A stretch of 64,000 nucleotides of DNA from Pyrinomonadaceae bacterium (GCA_025054715.1 JANWYH010000001.1:370001-434000), one strand, 5' to 3'; numbered from the stretch's first letter, positions 1-8,648 are shown. Notes: generated by a model not told the origin, from the sequence alone. Made by a program: numbers and translations.

Positions 1-611
1 ATTCTCGTCTTCGCGAAATCGCTTCTTGCCCGTTCTATTTCTTCCTCTGATGGCTCAGCATCTTTTGCTATAAAACCTCTTTCCTTTGCCCTTTCGATTT
101 GTCTTTTAATGAAAGTATCAAAAAGTGCCTGGTTTACTTTGCTTTTGTAAAACTCGTTAACTTGATCTTCCTCGATAAAACCGAAAGGCGGCATCGGACC
201 CTTATCTTTGTTTTTTTCTCTATCGTAGCTTATAGCGGTTATTTGTATCCTTATTTCCTCAAGCATTTCTTTTGCTTCTTCATCATCGGCTAAACCTTCT
301 TTTTTGGCTTGATGTGCAAAGGCGAACATTTGTTTAATATCTGTCAATATCTTTTGTCTTGCTGAAGGGTTATCTTTCAGTCGCTTCAAAAAGGTTGGGT
401 CTTCGCCTTTAAGCAAAACCATGAAATCTTCCTCTGTAAACTTCTTCGGAAGTTCGTATTTAGGCTTTAGAACTTTTTCTTTCCATACCAGTAACCCGAC
501 GCCGATCAAGATAATAGTAATCAGCAGAATAAGTGTTTTAGTTAAAGCAGACAACTTTTCACCTCTTTTCTGTGTTCCTTGGGTTTGAATGACCTGGTTT
601 TTTTCTTCCAT
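1..611 (-). CDS. Membrane-anchored protein, possibly SurA/PpiC-like N-terminal region (truncated by window edge)
   Basis: Reading the minus strand from ATG 611-609 gives about 203 residues with no stop before the window edge, so the C-terminus lies outside. The N-terminus is a short polar stretch followed by one hydrophobic segment at about residues 24-43, then a charged helical region rich in Lys/Glu. This is the topology of a signal-anchored periplasmic protein. The helical region (NPSARQKILTDIKQMFAFAH, later a PSEEEIERARSDF motif) resembles the chaperone part of SurA/parvulin-type peptidyl-prolyl isomerases, but the catalytic parvulin domain would be off the edge, so that identity is inference. 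It ends 6 bp upstream of mce on the same strand but reads away from it, and may be the last gene of that operon. Confidence 0.6.
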   Translation of the reverse strand, partial: MEEKNQVIQTQGTQKRGEKLSALTKTLILLITIILIGVGLLVWKEKVLKPKYELPKKFTEEDFMVLLKGEDPTFLKRLKDNPSARQKILTDIKQMFAFAHQAKKEGLADDEEAKEMLEEIRIQITAISYDREKNKDKGPMPPFGFIEEDQVNEFYKSKVNQALFDTFIKRQIERAKERGFIAKDAEPSEEEIERARSDFAKTR

Positions 612-617
612 ATGTGC

Positions 618-1016
618 TTACTCCGTTTTTTGAACTAACTCTAACAAGACTCCGTTAGTAGAAGAAGGATGAACAAACGCTATTAAGCAATTTTCTGCAC
701 CGATGCGGGGAACTTCGTCAATTAGTCTAGCACCGCTTGATTTAAGCTTTTCAAGCGCATCATAGATGTTTTCAACCTCAATGGCTATGTGATGAATTCC
801 ACCGCCGCGCTTTTCAAGAAACTTGCTAATAGGCGAATCTTCAGCCGTAGGCTCTAAAAGCTCAATCCTAGTTTCGCCTATCGGTAGCATTGCTACGCGA
901 ACCTTCTGTTCTTCAACAACCTCTGTGTGAACATTTTCAAGACCGAGGGAGTCTTCCCAAAATTTTAACGCTTCTTCGATGCTTTTTGTTGCAATGCCAA
1001 GATGATTGATTTTCAT
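618..1016 (-). CDS. mce: Methylmalonyl-CoA epimerase
   Basis: A 132-residue vicinal-oxygen-chelate (glyoxalase-fold) protein of normal epimerase length. It interconverts (R)- and (S)-methylmalonyl-CoA in propionyl-CoA/branched-chain catabolism. Two betaalpha-beta modules are visible. Candidate metal ligands are His5 in MKINHLGIA, His75/76 in GGGIHHIAIEV and Glu127 in the final GVLLELVQ strand. The ATG overlaps the stop of meaB as ATGA, so the two are translationally coupled. The pairing with MeaB favours methylmalonyl-CoA epimerase over other glyoxalase relatives. The mutase itself is not in the window. Confidence 0.9.
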   Translation of the reverse strand: MKINHLGIATKSIEEALKFWEDSLGLENVHTEVVEEQKVRVAMLPIGETRIELLEPTAEDSPISKFLEKRGGGIHHIAIEVENIYDALEKLKSSGARLIDEVPRIGAENCLIAFVHPSSTNGVLLELVQKTE

Positions 1017-1945
1017 CTTAAAATTTTCTCCACTGCTGAGTATGGATCTATTCTTTTTTGTGCAACTTCGAGTGCTAATTGATCTAATTTTTCTTTTGCT
1101 CCGTTTTTGTTAAGCAACTCTTGTAAAAGCTTTTCTCTTAAAAGCTCTAATAGTCGCCACTTCGCTACAGCACTTCGTCTTTGTAAGTTTTCATTTTTCT
1201 TTTGAAATTCGTAATATTTACTAATGGCTTCGGCTAGTTCGTCTATTCCTTTGCTTTCAACAGCAATTGTTTTGATAATTGGCGGGTTCCATCCATCCTG
1301 TCTGCTAGTAAGTTCTAGAAGCATTTTTAATTCACGTTCGGTTTTTAAGACGCCATCTCGATCGGCTTTATTTATGACAAACAAATCTCCTATTTCCATT
1401 ATCCCGGCTTTTATTGCCTGAACATCATCGCCCATGCCGGGGACTAGAACAACTACAACAACATCAGCTGCCTTCACAATCTCAACTTCATCCTGACCAA
1501 CGCCGACAGTTTCAACTATTACTTTTTGAAAACCTGCAGCGTCTAGAATGTTAACCGCATCAACTGTTGCTCTTGCAAGCCCGCCGAGATTACCGCGTGT
1601 TGCCATCGAACGAATAAATATGTTTTTGTCAGTTCCAAGAGCGGACATTCTGATTCTATCGCCTAAGATTGCTCCGCCAGAAAAAGGGCTTGAAGGATCA
1701 ACAGCAATGATGCCAATCTTCTCGCCTTTTTCCTTGTAAAGCATTGCTAATTTATCAACTAAAGACGATTTGCCAGCACCAGGTGAGCCGGTTATGCCAA
1801 TGACCATTGCATTTCCTGAGCGTTCAAAAACTGCTCTCATTATTTCAGAAGATTCTGCTTCGGCGTTTTCTACTTTTGATATAGCACGTGCTATGGCTCT
1901 GGCATCTGCTGAAAAAACTCCTTTGACTATCTCAGCCGCATTCAT
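1013..1945 (-). CDS. meaB: Methylmalonyl-CoA mutase-associated GTPase MeaB (ArgK family)
   Basis: A 310-residue G3E-family P-loop GTPase. Walker A is GSPGAGKS at residues 53-60, followed by a PSSPFSGGAILGDRIRM segment typical of MeaB/ArgK, a VETVGVGQDEVEI switch region and the NKAD guanine-specificity motif. MeaB protects and reloads the adenosylcobalamin-dependent methylmalonyl-CoA mutase. Its 4-bp overlap with mce shows a methylmalonyl-CoA module. Together with the B12 uptake locus at 32.3-37.8 kb, this indicates a cobalamin-dependent propionate pathway. Confidence 0.93.
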   Translation of the reverse strand: MNAAEIVKGVFSADARAIARAISKVENAEAESSEIMRAVFERSGNAMVIGITGSPGAGKSSLVDKLAMLYKEKGEKIGIIAVDPSSPFSGGAILGDRIRMSALGTDKNIFIRSMATRGNLGGLARATVDAVNILDAAGFQKVIVETVGVGQDEVEIVKAADVVVVVLVPGMGDDVQAIKAGIMEIGDLFVINKADRDGVLKTERELKMLLELTSRQDGWNPPIIKTIAVESKGIDELAEAISKYYEFQKKNENLQRRSAVAKWRLLELLREKLLQELLNKNGAKEKLDQLALEVAQKRIDPYSAVEKILR

Positions 1946-2023
1946 AGAGAGAGCTGAAACTAAATTTTTGCATTTTTTCAGCTGAAAAACAAACTTTGTA
2001 TCTCGAAGTTACAGGTGACTATC

Positions 2024-2833
2024 CTAACCGTAGAAAAATTCTCCACAAAAAACAATCTCTGCTGTTCCTATTAGTAGCATTTGATTATTTTCTTTCCAAA
2101 AGGCTTGTGTAGTCCCACCAACTGCTTTTACGAGCACTTCACCTCGCTTTTTTATACGATTTAGATATGCAGTAGCTGCGGCTATGGAGCATGTTCCTGA
2201 AGAATTCGTTTCGCCGGCGCCTCGCTCCCAGATTCTTATCTCTATTTGTTTTTCATTCAAGGGCTTTACGAAAACAACATTTGTTCTTGATGGGAAGTTT
2301 TCATGACATTCAATTTCTGCTCCTATTTGTCGCCAGTTGAGTGAATTAAAATCTTCAACAAAAATTACGCAAACGGGATTTCCAACATTTACAAAATCAA
2401 TGTTTAAGGTGGTGTCAAGAACAGATATGTTCAAGTTTTCGATTTTTGACAAGATGCCGAGTTCGGTTTCAAACCAGAAAACTTTGCCTTCTTTTTTTAG
2501 AAGTTTGTATGTTTTTATTCCGCTCAGGGTTTCTAGTTTAAGCTCTTTTCTTTTCCAGAGGTTCTTAAAATATAGGTAGGCGGCGGCACAACGAGTTCCG
2601 TTTCCTGAAAAGGCAGCTTGGCTTCCATCTGGATTAAATATCAAGCATCTGTAATCGGCACCTTCTGTAGTCGGTTCTAAAACTGCTATTCCATCGCTAC
2701 CAACTCCAAAATGCCTGTTACAGACCGTTATTGCAAAGTCATTTATTTCTTTAGGCAAGTCCTTTCTTAGAAACACTAAATAATCATTGCCGCATCCTTG
2801 AAATTTGCAAAGCTTGATCCGTTGCATTTTCAA
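2024..2833 (-). CDS. dapF: Diaminopimelate epimerase-like protein, both catalytic Cys replaced by Ser
   Basis: A 269-residue DapF-fold protein, the family's usual length. The two pseudo-symmetric halves are present with FNPDGSQAAFSGNGTRC at residues 66-82 and ERGAGETNSSGTCS at 203-216. In characterised DapF the catalytic pair is the Cys before GNG and the Cys in the A-C-G-T/S-G motif. Here these are Ser76 (codon TCA at 2608-2606) and Ser212 (codon TCA at 2200-2198). The start is probably TTG 2833, six bases after GGAAG and overlapping the dacB stop; ATG 2827 is possible. If active it would convert LL- to meso-diaminopimelate for lysine and peptidoglycan, and its link to a PBP4-type peptidase supports a wall role. 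The serine pair leaves the true reaction open. Confidence 0.8.
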   Translation of the reverse strand: MKMQRIKLCKFQGCGNDYLVFLRKDLPKEINDFAITVCNRHFGVGSDGIAVLEPTTEGADYRCLIFNPDGSQAAFSGNGTRCAAAYLYFKNLWKRKELKLETLSGIKTYKLLKKEGKVFWFETELGILSKIENLNISVLDTTLNIDFVNVGNPVCVIFVEDFNSLNWRQIGAEIECHENFPSRTNVVFVKPLNEKQIEIRIWERGAGETNSSGTCSIAAATAYLNRIKKRGEVLVKAVGGTTQAFWKENNQMLLIGTAEIVFCGEFFYG

Positions 2834-4395
2834 TTTAGTCTTCCATTGAAGTTTGCTAAAAGAAGAACTATCTCATCGATTACTGAGACTCTCAAGTTTT
2901 GATCGGGGAAATTATTCACGATGATTGAAAAGGCAAGCCGTTCGCCCGCAGCAGTTGTAACGTATCCGCTCAGCGATGAAACTTGGGATATAGTGCCGGT
3001 TTTGCCACGAACGTTGTTTTCGGCTTTTGTTCCGCGAAATCTATTCTTTAAGGTTCCATCAACGCCGCCTATTGTAAGGCTTTCTGTCCAAGCCTGACTA
3101 AAACGGCTCTTATGCATAAAAGCGTAGAGGCTAACTACAGCATTCGGAGTAACTAGGTTATGTCTTGAAAGTCCAGAACCGTCATACATCAGAACACTTC
3201 CCTGGGGTATGCCAATTTCTTGCAAGAATTTATCAATAACGGCAATTCCCTTGTCGGAACTTGTCCACTCTGGTTTTGCACTTTCGGTTGGGACGTTTTC
3301 GCCTAATGTTCTAAGCAAAATTTCTGTGTAAAGGTTTTGACTGGGTTTCATCGTCTTTTGTGCGATGAGAAACAAGGGTGGAGATTCAAGGCGAGTAAGC
3401 TCTACTAGGTCTTTGGGTAAGGGTTGCTGTTTGCGAGTTTCTGCATCAGCAGTTTCCGTTTGACCTTCGATAATGACACCTTTTCTTTCAAGAATAGAAC
3501 GAAGAATCGAAGTAAATGTCAATGCCGGATCCGGTATCGAGACAAATGCTTCGTAACCTTTATCGTCTTTAGGAATAGATCCCGTGACCTGCACTATATT
3601 TGTTCCCAGCTTTCTTGTTATGTTTATTTTTCTTGGAACTCCAGCTTTAGACGTCTCGACTTTGTTAATTAAAAACAAACCACTTTCTACGGGTAAAACC
3701 TGAATTTTAGCTTGCTCACCTTCATTCATAGAAGGTATTATGAAAAGCTTTGCTACGTTATCGTTTATTGTGAGAGCAGAAACTTGTGCTCCGTAATACC
3801 ATTGCAAATCTTCCCATTCCCATGTGTACGGAATTTTGGTCCCGGTGAAGAAGCTTTCGTCTCCTATCAGCTTGCCTTTAATTTTTTTAATTCCAAGGCT
3901 AACTATTTTATCAGCAAGCTTTTCCATGGCGTTGATCTCGTCATCACTGCTTATTCCGAAGGATATTGTAGGATCACCTCTTCCGTAAATGATCAGGTCA
4001 GAATGTAGTATTCCGTCCTTATCAGGTTTTGTTGAAGAGTAAACACTCGTTACAAAGGTAAAGTTTGGTGTGAGTTTTTCGATAGCTGCGGCGACCGTAA
4101 AGTTTTTCATGTTTGAGGCTGGCATGAAGAGTTTTTCGCTGTCTTCTTCAAAAATCACTTTTCCTGTGTCTAGCGAAAGAATCTTTATGCCGAGCCTTGA
4201 GCGTCTAAGGTAGTCACGAGTAAGAATCTCGCGGATTTTAGATTGTAGCTCGGTGAGATTTTGTCGAGAGTCGTTTTCAAACGATTTCTGAGGGGTTGGT
4301 GAGGTTATGACTCTAAAACGAGAAGCATCTTGCTGAGCTTTTATTGGTAAAACTAAAAGCAGTGTAAGAAGTAGAAGCGCCTTAATTCTTTTCAT
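2830..4395 (-). CDS. dacB: D-alanyl-D-alanine carboxypeptidase/endopeptidase, PBP4 (S13) family
   Basis: A 521-residue secreted penicillin-binding protein with an N-terminal signal peptide (hydrophobic residues 6-20). The three S13 active-site motifs are visible: SxxK as S94-N-M-K97 in MPASNMKN, SxN-like SGLSRHN in the C-terminal half, and KTG in RGKTGTISQVS. The long insertion between the first two motifs is characteristic of class C low-molecular-mass PBPs. It trims D-Ala from, or cuts cross-links in, peptidoglycan in the periplasm. Its stop overlaps the start of the dapF-like gene, suggesting an operon around wall metabolism. Confidence 0.92.
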   Translation of the reverse strand: MKRIKALLLLTLLLVLPIKAQQDASRFRVITSPTPQKSFENDSRQNLTELQSKIREILTRDYLRRSRLGIKILSLDTGKVIFEEDSEKLFMPASNMKNFTVAAAIEKLTPNFTFVTSVYSSTKPDKDGILHSDLIIYGRGDPTISFGISSDDEINAMEKLADKIVSLGIKKIKGKLIGDESFFTGTKIPYTWEWEDLQWYYGAQVSALTINDNVAKLFIIPSMNEGEQAKIQVLPVESGLFLINKVETSKAGVPRKINITRKLGTNIVQVTGSIPKDDKGYEAFVSIPDPALTFTSILRSILERKGVIIEGQTETADAETRKQQPLPKDLVELTRLESPPLFLIAQKTMKPSQNLYTEILLRTLGENVPTESAKPEWTSSDKGIAVIDKFLQEIGIPQGSVLMYDGSGLSRHNLVTPNAVVSLYAFMHKSRFSQAWTESLTIGGVDGTLKNRFRGTKAENNVRGKTGTISQVSSLSGYVTTAAGERLAFSIIVNNFPDQNLRVSVIDEIVLLLANFNGRLN

Positions 4396-4408
4396 AATCT
4401 ACGAGTCC

Positions 4409-5374
4409 CTAGAAAAGAGATTTTATGTCCTGTTTTGGGATTTCGAGGCTCATCTCAACTAGATTATTTTGTCCTTTTATCTTCAAGTTGTTGAGCATTT
4501 TAGCATAGACTTGTTTGTCTCGTCCTTGCATGCTGCTTAGAATACCTTTGAACATTATTTGGAAAACTGAAAGAGTCTCTCTTATAACTTCTGCCTCATT
4601 ATTTTTTTCAGTTCTTGCACTAAGGGACAAAGAAAAGTTTTCGTTTACAAGGTCAATCCAACCTTGAATTTGTCTTACACCTGCTAAAGCCTTACCGAGT
4701 TCGTCATCTTCAAGGTCTATGATCGCACTAAGTCCGTAAGGCGTAACTCCTGCAACAGCGATCAGTGGAGTTTGTTTCAAATTCAAAAGTTTTATAAGAG
4801 ACTCTTTGAGCACGTCTTTTTTAACTATTGCTGACTTTACAAATGAAGGTGAGCCAAAAATAAAGGCGTTGTTTTTAGTGAAAACTGCAATTTCATCCGA
4901 AGAATTTTTGAAAACTAACTCATAAATCTTTTTTAACATTGAATTATTCTGAGTTTTGCCTAGGACTTCTTTAGTTGAAAAAATATAAACTGTGTTACCA
5001 TTGACCACTTCTTCTTTATATTTGCCAGCAGATGCTGCCTTTAGAATTTCTAAAATCACTCTAGGGTCTTGTTTTAGGCGAATTGAAACTAAGGCCTCGA
5101 ACCTCTTTGTATCAATGAAGTTCAAACTAATAGCGATTTTTTCTATTTCCTTGAGATCAAGCCCAGAACTTGATCTAATTTGTTGTTGGATTTCGGTTAT
5201 TTTTTGAGATTCGTCGTTGAAAAGCTCTGGGATGGCTCCATTTAGGAGTTTTTCTACGTTGACTAGTATTATTCCATGGGAATCGGGAAGAGAAGCTAGA
5301 AATTCATCTTTTGTGCCTGTAGCGTGTGAAACTAGGCAGCAAAAAAAGATGATTGAGAAAAACAGATTTTTCAT
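4409..5374 (-). CDS. Secreted protein of unknown function (DUF3352-like)
   Basis: A 321-residue protein with a clear signal peptide (residues 1-20, ending ATG-T) and no further membrane segments. The mature protein opens with a LASLPDSHGIILVNVEKLL motif and shows alternating strands and helices. This resembles proteins carrying DUF3352-type repeats, but I do not recognise a defined family with confidence. It lies 13 bp upstream of dacB on the same strand, with a good AAAGGAG ribosome site ahead of its own ATG, so a cell-envelope role is plausible by context only. Confidence 0.65.
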   Translation of the reverse strand: MKNLFFSIIFFCCLVSHATGTKDEFLASLPDSHGIILVNVEKLLNGAIPELFNDESQKITEIQQQIRSSSGLDLKEIEKIAISLNFIDTKRFEALVSIRLKQDPRVILEILKAASAGKYKEEVVNGNTVYIFSTKEVLGKTQNNSMLKKIYELVFKNSSDEIAVFTKNNAFIFGSPSFVKSAIVKKDVLKESLIKLLNLKQTPLIAVAGVTPYGLSAIIDLEDDELGKALAGVRQIQGWIDLVNENFSLSLSARTEKNNEAEVIRETLSVFQIMFKGILSSMQGRDKQVYAKMLNNLKIKGQNNLVEMSLEIPKQDIKSLF

Positions 5375-5437
5375 CCTACTCGAACTCCTTTCTTTAGCCT
5401 TAACGAAGAGATGCTCATTAAGTCTTCGTTGGTTTAC

Positions 5438-5980
5438 CTATTTTATCACTTCAAACTCAAAATGTAATTCCTTGCCACGAAAGATGAAACTTAAGTAATG
5501 TTCCCAAAATTTTCGCGTAAACCGTAGTCTGGGATTTATTTGATCAAGGTTTACTAAAAATTCGATTCCAATGACTTTCCATAATTTAAGCAAAGAAACG
5601 TAAATCTTTAACGGTCGCAATTTTACGTCTGTGTAGAAGTCAAAAAGCTTTTTTTCTGTGAAGATATTAAATGAGTAAGAATTAAAGTGATTTTTATGAG
5701 TCGGATCGGTTGCCCAGTCAGGATTTGTGTAGTGTGGTGTTATTATTTGAATTCGTCCACCGGGTTTTGTGATTCTGTAAAGTTCGGTTACAAAAGTCAT
5801 TACGTCGGGAACATGTTCGATTACGTGTCTTGAGATTACAAGATCGAATTCATTATCGGAAAAGGGATAAGGAATCTTGCCTAGATCGTGTATTATATCT
5901 GCAGAAGTTCGGGGATTATTGTCGAGCCCTATTGCACCCGAATATTTATTGATTCCACATCCAACATCGAGGATTTTCAT
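5438..5980 (-). CDS. SAM-dependent methyltransferase (type 11)
   Basis: A 180-residue class I methyltransferase. Motif I is ILDVGCGINKYSG near the N-terminus, followed by GLDNNP (acidic ribose-binding position), a PFSDNEFDLVISRHVIEHV motif and KPGGRIQIITP. I chose ATG 5980 because it overlaps the stop of the upstream zinc-ribbon gene as ATGA and places motif I at the extreme N-terminus; a 23-residue extension in frame would run over that gene. Substrate unknown. It is translationally coupled to the zinc-ribbon protein and downstream of htrA. Confidence 0.82.
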   Translation of the reverse strand: MKILDVGCGINKYSGAIGLDNNPRTSADIIHDLGKIPYPFSDNEFDLVISRHVIEHVPDVMTFVTELYRITKPGGRIQIITPHYTNPDWATDPTHKNHFNSYSFNIFTEKKLFDFYTDVKLRPLKIYVSLLKLWKVIGIEFLVNLDQINPRLRFTRKFWEHYLSFIFRGKELHFEFEVIK

Positions 5981-6195
5981 ACCTTTTCCAAAGGTTCTGT
6001 GATTCCACAGCGAGGACAAGTTAGGATCGTGCGTGCAGCATCGAGCCATTTTGCTAAAGCTGGATTTGACAAGGGCGGATTTTTGCTTTCCGCTTCTCCT
6101 TCTGTCATAAGGCGCAACTGGCTGTTATCTGTTTTAAGCTCACGCTCGCAGTGCTTGCAAACCCAGCCAAAACCATCGTTGTAAAAGTTCTCCAT
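5977..6195 (-). CDS. Small zinc-ribbon protein
   Basis: A 72-residue protein with two CxxC pairs, CKHC near residue 15 and CPRC near residue 62, a spacing consistent with one four-cysteine zinc site. The middle is polar with a single Trp. The start ATG 6195-6193 shares its A with the htrA stop (TGATG), and its own stop overlaps the methyltransferase start, so it sits in a three-gene translationally coupled chain. Function unknown; it may bind nucleic acid or a protein partner. Confidence 0.7.
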   Translation of the reverse strand: MENFYNDGFGWVCKHCERELKTDNSQLRLMTEGEAESKNPPLSNPALAKWLDAARTILTCPRCGITEPLEKV

Positions 6196-7370
6196 CAAAA
6201 TCTCCGATTCTGTCGTATTGGTATTGTAGTCAGCTTCATAGGAATAGAAATTTTTCTTCCGTTGCGATAAATTTCAACCTGAACGGTATCTCCTATTTGC
6301 TTTTTGTCGAGAAATCGATATAAGTCGTCAAGATTATTCATTGCTTGTCCATCAATTGAAAGTATAATGTCGCCTAGATATCCGTCAGCAGTCACTCCTC
6401 GGAGTCCTGCCATGTCAGCTGAACCACCTGGCAATACTTGCAAAATGACTAATCCGTTTTCGACAGGAAGCCTATAACCGCGAGCTACCAACTCTTCGAC
6501 ACTTCTTACAGCCGCACCAAGTTTTGGACGTCGAACCTCGCCGAATTGTATAAGCTGAGGAACTACTCTTTTGGCAATGTTTACTGGAATTGCGAATCCT
6601 ACGCCTACGGAACCTCCAGCAGGAGTTAAAATTTGTGAATTTATACCTATCATGCGTCCATATTTGTCAAGTAATGGTCCGCCTGAGTTTCCAGGATTGA
6701 TCGAAGCGTCTGTCTGTATTGCTGCATCTATGGGTCTGCCATTACGTGCTCGGATGGGTCTTTGAAGTGCCGATATGACGCCTGTTGTCAATGTTCTGTC
6801 AAGTCCGAAGGGATTTCCTATCGCTAGAACCTTTTGACCTACAACCAACTTGTCAGAATCACCAAACTCAACAACAGTCAGCTCTGATCTGGGAGCATCA
6901 ATTTTTATGACAGCAAGATCCGTGTCAGGATCACCTCCTACAACTTTAGCAGGATAAACTTTATCGCCACCAAAACTTACAGTTAACTTCGATGCGCCTT
7001 CTATGACGTGATAGTTCGTCAAAATATGTCCTTCTTTATCAATAACTGAACCAGAGCCGCTACCACTTTCTTGCTCAAATTCTTCGCCGAAAAAGGTTTC
7101 GAATCTTGCGCTTGTTTTTATTGAGACAACTCCAGGTGCGACGGCACGATAAACTTCGATGTTGTTTTGTTCGTCACTTACCTTTGACGGGTCAGAAACT
7201 CCTGCAATGGGAGTTTCCGTATTTGTTTCTGCTAAAACTTTGTCTTTTGAGACATCTTGGGCGTTTTCTCTTGTAAGGTCGCCTAGACAGGCAGTTATCA
7301 CGACGGAAATAAATGCCGAAGAGAGAACGATAAGAAGAAGCTGTCTTGCTGAAAGATTGTATTTTTTCAT
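6195..7370 (-). CDS. HtrA/Deg-type trypsin-like serine protease with PDZ domain
   Basis: A 391-residue envelope protease. The catalytic triad is His121 (TNYHVIEG), Asp151 (DTDLAVIKID) and Ser229 (NPGNSGGPLL), followed by a single PDZ domain at about residues 280-380 with the GYLGDIILSIDGQ carboxylate-binding region. The N-terminal hydrophobic segment ends ITAC at Cys28, a possible lipobox, so it could be a lipoprotein rather than a simple signal-anchored protein. HtrA proteases degrade misfolded envelope proteins. One PDZ domain makes it DegS/HhoA-like rather than DegP-like. It leads a coupled cluster with the zinc-ribbon and methyltransferase genes. Confidence 0.92.
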   Translation of the reverse strand: MKKYNLSARQLLLIVLSSAFISVVITACLGDLTRENAQDVSKDKVLAETNTETPIAGVSDPSKVSDEQNNIEVYRAVAPGVVSIKTSARFETFFGEEFEQESGSGSGSVIDKEGHILTNYHVIEGASKLTVSFGGDKVYPAKVVGGDPDTDLAVIKIDAPRSELTVVEFGDSDKLVVGQKVLAIGNPFGLDRTLTTGVISALQRPIRARNGRPIDAAIQTDASINPGNSGGPLLDKYGRMIGINSQILTPAGGSVGVGFAIPVNIAKRVVPQLIQFGEVRRPKLGAAVRSVEELVARGYRLPVENGLVILQVLPGGSADMAGLRGVTADGYLGDIILSIDGQAMNNLDDLYRFLDKKQIGDTVQVEIYRNGRKISIPMKLTTIPIRQNRRF

Positions 7371-7441
7371 AAATAACTATGATGCTTAAAGAAGTTGTGT
7401 TGTTACTCTAGGATAAATATATCACGAAAGTTGCTGAAAAA

Positions 7442-7741
7442 CTAATCTTTCATGATAAACAAAGCTCCTACCATGAAGTGAAGTAAAAGGACGAAGCTAT
7501 AAATGACAAGCACAGTTATTGCGCCGTATCTTGCAATTCTTAACTCTTTCCACTTAAGAAACACGGCCATGGCTAAAATTCCTACTGAAAGTTTTACGAG
7601 GAAGAAAAGGATATCGCTTTTTTCAAGTAAAAAAGCCATTAAAAAATTAGCTTCAGAGGTGGCGCCTTTACGAATCCAGAAGATAGTTAGCACCGCGTCT
7701 ATGAGATTCAGTGTAAACAGTGAGACAGTCGTGTAAAACAT
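7442..7741 (-). CDS. Small integral membrane protein, DUF5658-like
   Basis: A 99-residue protein with three to four predicted transmembrane segments (about residues 3-22, 45-62, 70-92). The first segment carries LNLIDAVLTIFWIRKGATSEAN, cut here to the pattern D-x3-T-x9-A-x2-N typical of DUF5658 proteins, with an acidic residue in the membrane followed by a Glu/Asn pair. A strong GGGGGAG site precedes ATG 7741. Function unknown; it is upstream of htrA on the same strand with a 71-bp gap. Confidence 0.62.
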   Translation of the reverse strand: MFYTTVSLFTLNLIDAVLTIFWIRKGATSEANFLMAFLLEKSDILFFLVKLSVGILAMAVFLKWKELRIARYGAITVLVIYSFVLLLHFMVGALFIMKD

Positions 7742-7946
7742 TTACTCCCCCTCCTTTAGCTTGTTCTGGCTCGTTCGGAAAAAGCTTTTCTGGTTTCTGT
7801 AAATTTTCAAATAGCCATTAATTTCAGAAAAATTTTCTAGCAACCTTGGAAGGCATACTTCCTTCTCAGAATTTGAAAAAATTCTTGATTTTGTTTCTTA
7901 TTTGGTATAGGTTAAAGAAAAACTTTTAAGGTGAGGGTTTTGAGTT

Positions 7947-8648
7947 ATGAAAAAATTTGTAAGTTCGCTTATTTTTGCTCTGATGATTTGTGGGCTTTCA
8001 GCAGTTAAAGAAGCGCAGGCACAAAGGCGAAAGCCAGCTTTAAAGAGCTCAACATCTACCAAGACAACGACTACTACGCAGTTTTATCGTGTTAATGCTG
8101 GCACAGTGATAAGAGTTAGGATGAACGATACTCTTAGTTCAAAAACTGCTAGAGTAGGAGACAGGTTTACTGTGAATGTTATCGAGCCTGTTTACTCAAA
8201 CAACGGAGTTCTTGTAATTCCGGTTGGTAGCGTCATAACAGGAAGAGTTGACGCCGTTACGCCCGCTAAAAAAGGTGGTAAGCCGGGAACGCTTGATGTA
8301 AGTTTTGTATCGGTGAGACTTCCAAATGGAGTAACTAGAGCAATAAATGGTTCTTTGACGAGCCTAACAGCTGATGACGCAAAAAGCGATGAAGAAGGAA
8401 CCGCAAAAGGTGATAGAATGAAGCATCGCAAGGTTATATTCATAGGTGGCGGTGCCGGTGGTGGAGCTATAATTGGAGCCGCTGTGGGTGGAGCAAAAGG
8501 AGCAGTGATTGGTGGAATAATTGGAGCTGGTGCCGGTCTTCTCGGCGAGCGCCTAACCAAAGGTGAAGAAGCAGAAGTAAAACCAAACACGGAGTTTGGT
8601 GTTTATCTGAATCAATCAATTACGATGCGTAAATGGGTAGAAAGATAA
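7947..8648 (+). CDS. Exported glycine-zipper protein
   Basis: A 233-residue protein with an N-terminal signal peptide (residues 1-25), a Lys/Ser/Thr-rich linker and a domain opening FYRVNAGTVIRVRMNDTLSS, which continues with a V..G...IPVGSVITGRV strand pattern. Near residues 165-200 comes a long Gly/Ala glycine zipper (GGGAGGGAIIGAAVGGAKGA), which usually inserts into or oligomerises on membranes. The same architecture occurs at 19492-20106, so the two are paralogues. Expression probably ends at the terminator at 8671. Function unknown; likely a surface or outer-membrane-associated protein. Confidence 0.72.
   Translation: MKKFVSSLIFALMICGLSAVKEAQAQRRKPALKSSTSTKTTTTTQFYRVNAGTVIRVRMNDTLSSKTARVGDRFTVNVIEPVYSNNGVLVIPVGSVITGRVDAVTPAKKGGKPGTLDVSFVSVRLPNGVTRAINGSLTSLTADDAKSDEEGTAKGDRMKHRKVIFIGGGAGGGAIIGAAVGGAKGAVIGGIIGAGAGLLGERLTKGEEAEVKPNTEFGVYLNQSITMRKWVER

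Noticed and set aside
5981-6049. N-terminal extension of the methyltransferase
   Set aside because: It overlaps the zinc-ribbon gene in another frame; the ATGA overlap at 5980 gives a natural start at motif I.
8192-8590. Minus-strand Pro/Ala-rich open frame of 132 codons
   Set aside because: It is the mirror of the glycine zipper codons in the plus-strand gene.
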